DNA of 6,322 bases, taken from the NCBI GenBank assembly GCA_003354225.1, contig PIVH01000314.1, positions 1 to 6,322 on the forward strand, given 5' to 3'. Within the stretch, counting starts at the first letter, position 1. Each line of letters starts with the position of its first letter. The stretch is from Globobulimina sp. Taxonomy: Eukaryota > Foraminifera > Rotaliida. The position numbers and the translations under genes were made by a program. Positions 1 to 5,935 of the stretch are shown here, piece after piece. The notes beneath the pieces were generated by a model. The model was not told the DNA's origin. It ran no database searches and saw nothing but the letters and a program-made list of their open reading frames with translations.

Positions 1-212
1 AATATGCAATTCAACAGAGTATAGATATAAATGATGAGGATGATGATGTCGAGGATGATCAAAATACATTAATTGATGCAGTATGCGGTGATAAATGTGT
101 ACACAAAAGGTTTTTGGAGAAAACGCAACAACATTTTGTTAGGTATGGAATGATGAATGACGATCAAGAAAATAAATTTCTTGAAAATGGCATGGTGAAT
201 TTTAAAATATAG
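1..212 (+). CDS. C-terminal end of an unidentified acidic protein (partial)
   Basis: An open frame enters from the left edge. Its codons start at position 3 and run 69 codons to a TAG stop at 210-212. About ten residues in, there is an acidic run (DEDDDVEDD). It is followed by a mixed-charge stretch with two cysteines (the CGDKC segment) and a tail rich in Asn, Lys, Glu and Phe. No transmembrane segment and no domain that I recognise is visible, and the amino-acid composition is that of a soluble protein. Only the last exon, or part of it, is present, so the function cannot be called. The T/G-rich tract that begins about 12 bp after the stop fits a 3' untranslated region. That this is a gene end and not a chance frame rests on the uninterrupted frame and the sensible composition. 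Confidence 0.55.
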   Translation, partial: YAIQQSIDINDEDDDVEDDQNTLIDAVCGDKCVHKRFLEKTQQHFVRYGMMNDDQENKFLENGMVNFKI

Positions 213-223
213 ACACGTAAAAT

Positions 224-290
224 GTTTTTTTTGTTTTTGTCTGTTTTTGTGCTTTTTTGTGTTTTTTTTGTTTTTGTACTCTTTTTGTTT
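224..290 (+). other. T/G-rich tract in the 3' flank of the first gene
   Basis: About 67 bases are almost purely T and G, built from irregular copies of TTTTTGT and TTTTTTGTG with only a few C or A interruptions. The tract lies 12 bp after the upstream TAG stop and about 125 bp before the next start codon. U/GU-rich downstream elements promote cleavage and polyadenylation in many eukaryotes, so a 3'-end-formation role for the first gene is plausible. No canonical AATAAA precedes it. It could also be simple slippage-derived sequence, or the pyrimidine-rich part of an unseen intron in the next gene's leader: an acceptor-like TTGTAACAG lies at about 370-378. Confidence 0.45.
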
Positions 291-305
291 GCTGTCTATC
301 GTTCC

Positions 306-359
306 ATGCGCTATTTGTCCACAAACATAATATCCATTGGCAGTTTTGCTTTATCGTAA
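306..359 (+). other. possible upstream ORF in the leader of the 7TM gene
   Basis: An ATG at 306 opens a 17-codon frame ending in TAA at 357-359, 57 bp before the start of the seven-helix protein. If transcription starts upstream of 306, ribosomes would meet this frame first and it could dampen translation of the main frame. The transcription start is unknown, so this is only a positional possibility. The peptide has no recognisable feature. Confidence 0.2.
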
Positions 360-387
360 AAATCTATTTTGTAACAGGAAAAACTGA

Positions 388-405
388 GATAACTACGATA
401 ACTAC
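388..405 (+). repeat. tandem 9-bp duplication before the 7TM start codon
   Basis: GATAACTAC occurs twice back to back (388-396 and 397-405), ending 11 bp before the ATG at 417. It may be a small replication-slippage duplication or a paired factor site. An in-frame TAA at 399-401 overlaps it and rules out an N-terminal extension of the downstream protein. Confidence 0.5.
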
Positions 406-416
406 GTACAGCAGTC

Positions 417-1397
417 ATGGATATACAACATAATTACACAGAGATGTCGTCTTTATCACTCCAATCAATGTTTTCCATCTCTGTATTTGCAATTGGGTTA
501 TTAGTACATATTGTTTCTTTATTGATGTTATATTATCATTTCCAAGAGAATTCTGTGCATTTCATAATCAAAATATCGTCATACGTTGCACTGTTATCAG
601 CAACAGCGATCACTGTATATTTCGGAATAATAAATAATAACTCAGTCGTTTCTTCATTCAATGATAATTATAAATTCATCGAGAAATATTGTGCAGTTTC
701 AGTAATAATTAGTGTTGTCATACGTAATGTGAATGCATTTTGTTTATTGACATTCTTTAAATCTCAGATATATTTTTTTTTTCAATCAACACCACACTCA
801 TTGTCAAGAAAAAGATATTTAATATGGATAATTATATACTTTGTGTTTTGTATCTCATGCATTCAACTCCAATGTTCTATGTTTGTGCCGATAATATTTC
901 ATGCGATGGATAATAAAAATAATAAGAAATGTGTTGGTGTTCCTGATGCAAATGCATCTGGTTCGTGGCTAATGTTTTATTTTATTTTCAATGTATTTGA
1001 AGCATTTCAATTGTATGAATTGGCAAAGAAAACCAATCAATTAGACACATTGAAAAGTAATTTATCTTCCAATTTCAGTGGAAAACAAGACATTAATCCG
1101 AAAATCATGAAAAAATGTTTACTCTCTGGGATAATTTTTATTGTTACTTCGTGGGCCGCAGTGCTCTGCACTGCTCTGTTTAAAATAAAAGTTATTTGGA
1201 GTTTTTATCCAATTGCACAAACTATAGCAATTGTGAGTGGATTTAATATTGAATGTGGCTGTCAAACTATGCACAATAATGACAAACAGCTGCTACAGCG
1301 ACAAATGCAAAGAGAAATATATCTTAAAAAACTTATGAATGCGTATTATTCTGCACCAAAAGACAGAGTGACAATGGTTATTACGCGGCCGTTATAA
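417..1397 (+). CDS. seven-transmembrane GPCR-like membrane protein
   Basis: The unspliced frame encodes 326 aa. Seven hydrophobic segments can be placed at about residues 18-41, 48-71, 92-115, 133-161, 183-200, 233-255 and 259-279, followed by a basic, helical C-tail. The topology agrees with an outside N-terminus. N-glycosylation sequons sit at N6 (N-terminus), N74 (first outer loop) and N179 (second outer loop). Cys92 at the top of helix 3 could pair with Cys172 in the second outer loop, the classic GPCR disulfide. Cys280 and Cys282 just after helix 7 could be palmitoylated. The usual class A signatures are missing: no DRY-like triplet ends helix 3, and there is no NPxxY in helix 7. I cannot assign it to a family or ligand. 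The ATG at 417 is the first in frame after a TAA at 399-401 and has G at +4. The 3' end may instead be spliced (see the candidate intron at 1377-1432), giving 360 aa. A receptor role is inferred from topology only. Confidence 0.75.
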   Translation: MDIQHNYTEMSSLSLQSMFSISVFAIGLLVHIVSLLMLYYHFQENSVHFIIKISSYVALLSATAITVYFGIINNNSVVSSFNDNYKFIEKYCAVSVIISVVIRNVNAFCLLTFFKSQIYFFFQSTPHSLSRKRYLIWIIIYFVFCISCIQLQCSMFVPIIFHAMDNKNNKKCVGVPDANASGSWLMFYFIFNVFEAFQLYELAKKTNQLDTLKSNLSSNFSGKQDINPKIMKKCLLSGIIFIVTSWAAVLCTALFKIKVIWSFYPIAQTIAIVSGFNIECGCQTMHNNDKQLLQRQMQREIYLKKLMNAYYSAPKDRVTMVITRPL

Positions 1398-1432
1398 ATA
1401 GTATTATTATTATTAATTGCATGATAATTTAG
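1377..1432 (+). other. candidate alternative terminal intron of the 7TM gene
   Basis: GTTATT at 1377 and ...GATAATTTAG ending at 1432 bound a 56-nt segment of the same size as the short introns supported elsewhere (55, 57 and 65 nt). Removing it joins codon 320 (ATG at 1374-1376, phase 0) to a frame open from 1433 to a TGA at 1553-1555. That replaces the last six residues with a 40-residue tail containing twelve Ser/Thr and many Lys, a composition common in receptor C-tails. Against it, no homology requires the splice, the unspliced frame ends cleanly at TAA 1395-1397, and all supported introns here are phase 1. Confidence 0.3.
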
Positions 1433-1685
1433 AATAGGACCTGTTCGAAACACTTTTCTTTTATGTGCGAGGATAGAAAAAACCTTTCTTACTCTAAAAA
1501 CAGTACCACTATCACAAAGACCACAAAAATGAAAGCCGTATTAGCATCCGTGTGACAAGACGAAATTGTTGATTTTAGCAGTATTGATGTTGCGGCATTT
1601 GAAGATTGGATGGTAGCATTTGATATACTGTCTGAGAAAGGGCATCGATATTTAATATTTTTAGGAAATAGAAACAATGAACAGT
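1398..1685. other. tail-to-tail intergenic region, with an unexplained plus-strand frame
   Basis: This 288-bp spacer separates the ends of the 7TM gene (+) and the POT transporter (-) and should contain both 3' untranslated regions. I see no AATAAA on either strand. One plus-strand frame is open from 1433 to 1702 except for a single TGA at 1553-1555. Its second half (1556-1699) encodes 48 residues of soluble-protein composition, such as VAAFEDWMVAFDIL. The opposite strand also has an open frame (1489-1689) that lacks an ATG start and looks like its shadow. Nothing else was recognised. Confidence 0.5.
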
Positions 1686-3974
1686 TCAATTCTGAATCGT
1701 AATAAGTTTGACAATATCTTTCTCATGCAACGGATGCGGAACATAACGAAATGTATCATCGGCATCAACTCTTGCCATTGTCATTGGTGTTGTCTTCATC
1801 AGATCATCAAACATTGCGTCAACATTTGGTTTATTTGTATCAATCACTAACATGTCTTTTTCAAAATTATTATATTCATATCTCAGTGCTTTGCATAAGA
1901 ATGACAGAAAAGCAACAAAACATAATACTGCAATCATAAAAAAATACCAATCCAAATGTCCATTATTTAAATTATCAGTAATCCATAAATTATGTTTATT
2001 GCTATTTACCAACATAATAAATATTCCAACTAACCATGAACCTAAGACAGACAGTATAGGCAGTAAATAAATTGAAATCATAAATATAATACAAAATTTA
2101 CACAAACAATATTATTTATGTTTGTGTAGCACAATGTTATTGTTTCCGAACATGTCCACACAAACATAAATTATTTTATGTATAATTGTATACAAATACT
2201 ATTTGTATTATAATATCATTCACTTTACCTAAGCCAGTAGTTACTAAGTTGAATGACGCCAAAATGGAACGCATTTCAGGTGGTGCCTGACCAAAAAAAA
2301 ACTCTAATCCAGTTATTGATGTCAACACTTCAGATATCCCAACAAATATAAACTGCGGCATTTGATAAAAAATAGATATATCAGAGACATAAATTATATC
2401 ATTTGTATTACTATTACCGTTGCATGCGGATGGTATGTCACTTATCGCTGTCTGTTTCCTCCACATCTCCAATATGCCCGCACTTATCATGGCGAACATA
2501 GCGAACAAAAAGCCGCATCCCATTCGCTGCAGCATAGTAACTCTGAAATTTCTTTGCCGCAAACACGGTATCAATATTCGATCAAAAAACGGCACTAAAA
2601 CCAATATAGGAATAACATCAAACAACGACAATGCAGCAATTGGAATGTTGATATGTTTAATTTTAATCTTCATTTGGCAGCCTTGGGCGTAAAATAATGT
2701 GCTTAAATTGGCATAAACACACCAATAAATCACATTGAATGCCAAGAATGGCAGTAAATTCACCACAGCTTTGACGGACTCAACCTGCTCATTTCCGTAT
2801 TTTATCTTCGCATTATCCAATGCTCCATGTCGCAAACCATAAACTATGATTTTTAAAAATGGAGCTAATACACTTCCCTGCGGAGAGACGACGCGATAAA
2901 ATTTCGAACATAGCACAAAAATAAGAGCGGCAATAACCAATGCAAATGCTGCCACAGAATAACCAATTCCAAAGTTGACGTTTTGGCATAAATAGGCAAC
3001 CACTGACAATGCCAGAAATGAGCCCAAATTGATACTAAAATAAAACCAATTAAAAAAAGATTCTTTTTGCTTTGATTGGTGAAAAAATAACTCATTTGAT
3101 TCCTTTTCATCAACAATCAGTGATGAATGGATATTTTCAGTCTCGTTGAGTGCAGTGGTTTGTAATGCTATTCTTTCCTCCGTCATATTCACAGAATAAT
3201 CGTCTGCAATTTCCACCATTAAACCATCATTGTTCAGATCATACGATATTGGCATTAATTCACTTGTAAATTGAGTATTGCTTCGCTGATGTTTGAGGCT
3301 AAAGAGAGGCTCATCACTTTCAAATTGTTCTGCTCCCAATGTACTCACATTTGGTTTAATTCCGCCTATATATTTAATTTTTAATTTAGCGTTTTCTGAC
3401 AATACAATATAGTGCAAAAGACCTGTTCCAAGAGCCACAAAATACAGAGCTACCCAGAAAATTATTTGTTCCGATTGCAATTGATTACTATCACGATCCT
3501 GAGATAATATCCATGAAATAATTGCTATTGAAATAATACCAATGAGATAAAATATAATAAATAGTAATATGGCATAATATCGACCCAAATAAGTATCGGC
3601 AACATATCCTCCGATCAGTGGAGTTAAATCTGAGTAGTGAGTAACATCAAATCATATATTTTGTTGCTCAAATAATTAAGTTTTAATACTTAACAGCAAA
3701 CACCACCAAACAATGCCACATTAAATGATGCGTTGGCCTTTGATTGACCCAGTTCGTTTTGGAGAAATAGATTTAATGAGCCTTGGATTCCATAATAACA
3801 TAATCGTTCACAAAATTCGGTACCTATTATAGCTGCGACTACAAAATATAAATACTTTGGAGAATACGGTGTGTTGTTGAATGGGGATGCCATTGATGGA
3901 TGTGATGATGAATGAGAATCGTCTCGATTCTCTTTGCTTTGTGACAAGGGAATGTAAATGAAGAAATGCAGCAT
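1686..3974 (-). CDS. POT/PTR (NPF-like) proton-coupled oligopeptide-type transporter, four exons
   Basis: The coding exons are 3974-3695, 3629-3423, 3365-2229 and 2041-1686: 1980 nt, 659 aa. Family landmarks appear in order. The proton-coupling ExxER motif is EFCER, residues 53-57 in helix 1. The PTR signature (TPLIGGYVADTYLGRY) follows across helices 2-3 from residue 96. GTGGIKPNVSTLGAEQF spans about 161-177. SFFNWFYFSINLGS, about 265-278, starts helix 5. NVIYWCVYANLSTLF lies near 373 and FDVIPILVLVPFFDR near 411. QAPPEMRS lies near 522. GHLDWYFF, about 569-576, marks the last helix. POT proteins couple proton influx to uptake of di/tripeptides, and plant NPF relatives also move nitrate or hormones; the substrate cannot be read here. 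An ~86-residue acidic, Ser/Thr-rich insert (about 178-264) enlarges the cytosolic loop before helix 5. The ATG at 3974 is the first after an in-frame TAG at 3983-3981; Met28 (3893) is an alternative start. The stop is TGA at 1688-1686. Confidence 0.93.
2042..2228 (-). other. intron 3 of the POT transporter (187 nt)
   Basis: The donor is G|GTAAAG at 2228 and the acceptor GTCTTAG ends at 2042, phase 1. Splicing rebuilds a glycine codon and gives TTGLGSWLVGIF, which continues the family's penultimate helix into the last one. Without splicing the frame stops at TGA/TAA codons within the intron (first at 2178-2176). The intron carries a 14-bp inverted repeat (separate entry). Confidence 0.9.
2114..2171. 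repeat. 58-nt intronic inverted repeat (14-bp arms, 30-nt loop)
   Basis: ATTTATGTTTGTGT at 2114-2127 is perfectly complementary to ACACAAACATAAAT at 2158-2171. A further partial arm, ACACAAACA (2100-2108), could pair competitively with 2119-2127. The loop holds a smaller pairing, ACAAT/ATTGT around GTT. In the pre-mRNA (- strand) the hairpin would start 57 nt after the donor and end 71 nt before the acceptor, bringing the two ends of a long intron closer together. Confidence 0.75.
3366..3422 (-). other. intron 2 of the POT transporter: 57 nt, in frame, stop-free
   Basis: The genomic frame reads straight through this segment, but its 19 codons interrupt a highly conserved motif: ALGTG, then an AT-rich insert, then GGIKPN. 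It begins GTCTTT at 3422, ends ATATAG at 3366, and has the size and base composition of the other short introns. Removing it joins ACA-G to GC-GGA and restores LGTGGIKPN exactly as in POT proteins. It is phase 1, like the other supported introns. Retention would add 19 residues without a frameshift. Confidence 0.88.
3630..3694 (-). other. intron 1 of the POT transporter (65 nt)
   Basis: The donor is T|GTTAAGT at 3694 and the acceptor CTACTCAG ends at 3630, phase 1. The join creates a Tyr codon and the sequence GGVCYLTPLIGG, which matches the family's CYLTPL motif. Two GT dinucleotides a few bases upstream would also keep the frame but would delete the conserved Cys-Tyr, so they were not chosen. 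Retention stops at once at TAA (3692-3690). Confidence 0.9.
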
Positions 3975-4093
3975 AAAATACTAAACTCCAAATGTTCTTC
4001 GAGCATTATGTTGATTTATCAAAAAACGAACGCATTATGCAACCACAAAAGATTTAAACTTTAAACTACTTCAGTTTTACCACACTAACTACA
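3975..4093. promoter_or_regulatory. bidirectional promoter region between two transporter genes
   Basis: Only 119 bp separate the start codons of the divergent POT and APC transporters, so both promoters and both leaders must share it. Visible structure: GCATTATG occurs twice (4003-4010 and 4032-4039, 29-bp period). TTTAAAC occurs twice in tandem (4053-4066). GTTTTACC (4074-4081) sits just upstream of the APC start and recurs in the right flank of the window. No obvious TATA box was seen on either side. Shared regulation is inferred from the geometry. Confidence 0.6.
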
Positions 4094-5935
4094 ATGCGAA
4101 CTGAACAAGTGGCAGACCAATCTGGAAACGATTTAGCAAAAGAGTCCTCAAAACGAACAGCCAATTTAATCTCATTAGTAGCACTCGGTGTTGGTGCAGT
4201 AATCTCGGGTGATTTTTTTGGATGGAACTTCGGTTTAGAACGTGGTGGTTTTGGTGGATTAATAATCGCCACAATATTAGTTGGTTTAATGTATGTTTGT
4301 GTATCATTATCATTGGCCGAATTAGCTGCAATGTATCCATCAGGTTTGAATATATACAATATACCATATATACATATTTCTTATTGATTTAAAATTAGCT
4401 GAAGGAGCATTTAAATTTTCACGACACGCATTAGGACCATACGCAGGTTTTTGCTGCGGGTTATCAGAGTCATTAGAATATGTATTATTAGTTCCAGTAA
4501 TTATCACCGGTTTAGGCGATCAGTTAAATGTTTTATTTGGAATCACGGAGCCTGCCGCGCAGATTGGTTGGTGGCTGTTATTATGCATATTTTATGCGGT
4601 ATTACATTTATGGGGGCCCAAAACTACATTTTTAAGTAATGTGGTTATTACCGCATGCTCTCTATTCACATTAGTTCTGTATTGGTGTGTATGTATATCA
4701 ATGATTGATGGCGATGCGTTAACTGATCGTATATATAATATGCCACCAGATCCGAGTTATTCCGACTCTACAAAATTTTTACCAAAAGGTGGATACGGTG
4801 TATTTACAGCATTGGTGTTCGCAGCATGGTTTTTTATCGCAGTGGAAGAGCTACCGTTGGCTGGCGAAGATGCCATAAATCCAACACGTGATATTCCGAG
4901 AGCACTGATTGGATCTATTGCTATCTTAATGATTACAGCCTTTGTGACTGCATTCTTTTCTGTTTCTGTGCCGGGCGGTTCATTTAATATCGCAAGTACT
5001 GGCGCACCATTAGCAAGAGCATTGATTGCTGGTTTAATGGATAACTGTGTCAATTTAAATGACCCATCGGCGCAGAATGCAGAAGATTTATGTAATGATA
5101 GTTCATTAAATTGCGAGTATAATGCTCATGAAGGGACGTGTTGGGATTCATCATTATCAAAAAGTGCGACGGCATGGGAAATTGTTATAAATTTAGGTAC
5201 TTTAATTGGACTCTTAAATTCGTGTCATGCCATCATTTTTGCTGGAGGTAAGTTTGTAATTTCAGTCAGAAAACAAAAACACAAATCACCTCCGCAACAC
5301 GTACATGTACAACAATTTGTGTTTTTGTTGTATATACAATGCGACATTTTTAATATTGCAGCAACAAGGTCTGTTTTTGTGTGTACATAGGACGGCAGTT
5401 AATGAGTTTAACCCGAAACGGTATCTTTCCCCCATTTACTAAATTTGACGTATGTAAGGCGGATGGTACGCCATGGGTAGCATTACTCGTTGATATTATA
5501 TTATCGTTTATAATATCATTAATTGTGTACTTAATTGGGGAAGGAGTAGATTTTTTAGTTGGTTTATCCGTAGCAGCGGCATGTGTCAGTTACATATTGT
5601 CTATGATCTCTTATATTGTATTAAAAAAATCCAAACCTGACAATGAAGAGTATAGCCGGCCATATAAATCACCTCTAAATATTATTGGTGCTGGCTATGC
5701 TGCGATATTAGCACTTTTGGTTGGTATCTCATTCTTTGTTGATATTGGTGTTGGTCTTGGTGCAGTTATTACTGTCGTTGTTCTTGTTGTGTTCATACTA
5801 ATTTATGGTTTATTATCAATTGATTATAAATGGGGATGTTGTGGTAAATTATCTGGGAAACAAAGATATGATGAATATGAAAATAAAGAAAATCAATATC
5901 AAAATAAAAGTAAGAACATTGAAATTCAAACATAA
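4094..5935 (+). CDS. APC-superfamily transporter, ethanolamine-permease-like, three exons
   Basis: The exons are 4094-4343, 4399-5247 and 5391-5935: 1644 nt, 547 aa, with a TAA stop. A secondary transporter of about twelve helices is expected in a cell membrane, moving amino acids or amines with cations. Helix 1 holds GVGAVISGDFFGWN (32-45), very like bacterial ethanolamine permeases. SLAELAAMYPSAEGAF (73-88), then a glycine-rich helix 3, fit the same group. Helix 6 has WFFIAVEELPLAGED (227-241), followed by the cytosolic NPTRDIPRAL. GGRQLMSLTRNGIFP (366-380) corresponds to the family's SRQIFALSRAG segment, and RPYKSPL precedes the last helices. The outer loop after helix 7 is enlarged and carries four cysteines (300, 315, 322, 331) and a sequon at N316. 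The C-tail (about 515-547) is polar, rich in Asn, Lys, Glu and Tyr. The substrate is not proven: ethanolamine, amino acids and polyamines are all possible. Head-to-head with the POT gene. Confidence 0.93.
4344..4398 (+). other. intron 1 of the APC transporter (55 nt)
   Basis: The donor is G|GTTTGA at 4344 and the acceptor AAAATTAG ends at 4398, phase 1. A possible branch region, TATTGATTTAA, lies just upstream of the acceptor. The join builds an Ala codon and YPSAEGAFKFSRHALGP, matching the family's PTAGGGYGFARRALGP-type stretch after helix 2. Retention stops at TGA (4385-4387). Confidence 0.93.
5248..5390 (+). other. intron 2 of the APC transporter (143 nt)
   Basis: A consensus donor G|GTAAGT at 5248 and an acceptor TACATAG ending at 5390 give a phase 1 join that makes FAGGRQLMSLTRNG, in agreement with the family. 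A textbook-looking acceptor ATTGCAG ends earlier, at 5361. Using it keeps the upstream frame and stops at TAG 5388-5390, so only the 5390 site yields a full transporter. The intron contains a 15-bp inverted repeat (separate entry). Confidence 0.88.
5272..5329. repeat. 58-nt intronic inverted repeat (15-bp arms, 28-nt loop)
   Basis: AACAAAAACACAAAT (5272-5286) is perfectly complementary to ATTTGTGTTTTTGTT (5315-5329). The loop contains a nested 10-bp palindrome, GTACATGTAC (5301-5310). In the pre-mRNA the stem begins 24 nt after the donor and ends 61 nt before the functional acceptor, just upstream of the decoy acceptor at 5361. Its total span equals that of the hairpin in the POT gene's long intron. 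Confidence 0.78.

Noticed and set aside
1553-1688. TGA read as a sense codon in this genome
   Set aside because: No TGA interrupts the conserved parts of either transporter, and reading through the POT stop gives a tail without any family match.
1489-1689. 66-codon minus-strand frame after the POT stop
   Set aside because: It lacks an ATG start, is in a different frame from the POT gene, and looks like the antisense shadow of the plus-strand spacer frame.
2114-2171. Intronic hairpins as a named miniature transposon
   Set aside because: There is no clear target-site duplication, the arm sequences of the two hairpins differ, and there are only two copies in the window.
2362-2692. Plus-strand frames of 78 and 90 codons opposite the POT gene
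   Set aside because: The minus strand carries the conserved transporter helices; the plus-strand peptides have no coherent features.
4066-4367. Two minus-strand frames opposite APC exon 1
   Set aside because: They lie antisense to strongly conserved helix 1-2 coding sequence and have no recognisable motifs.
4776-4789. TTTTACCAAAAGG, identical to the right-flank repeat
   Set aside because: It encodes the conserved FLPKGG segment of the APC transporter, so the 13-base match is probably chance in AT-rich DNA.
4757-5053. 98-codon minus-strand frame opposite APC exon 2
   Set aside because: It is an antisense shadow; the plus strand here encodes the conserved WFFIAVEELPLAGED region.
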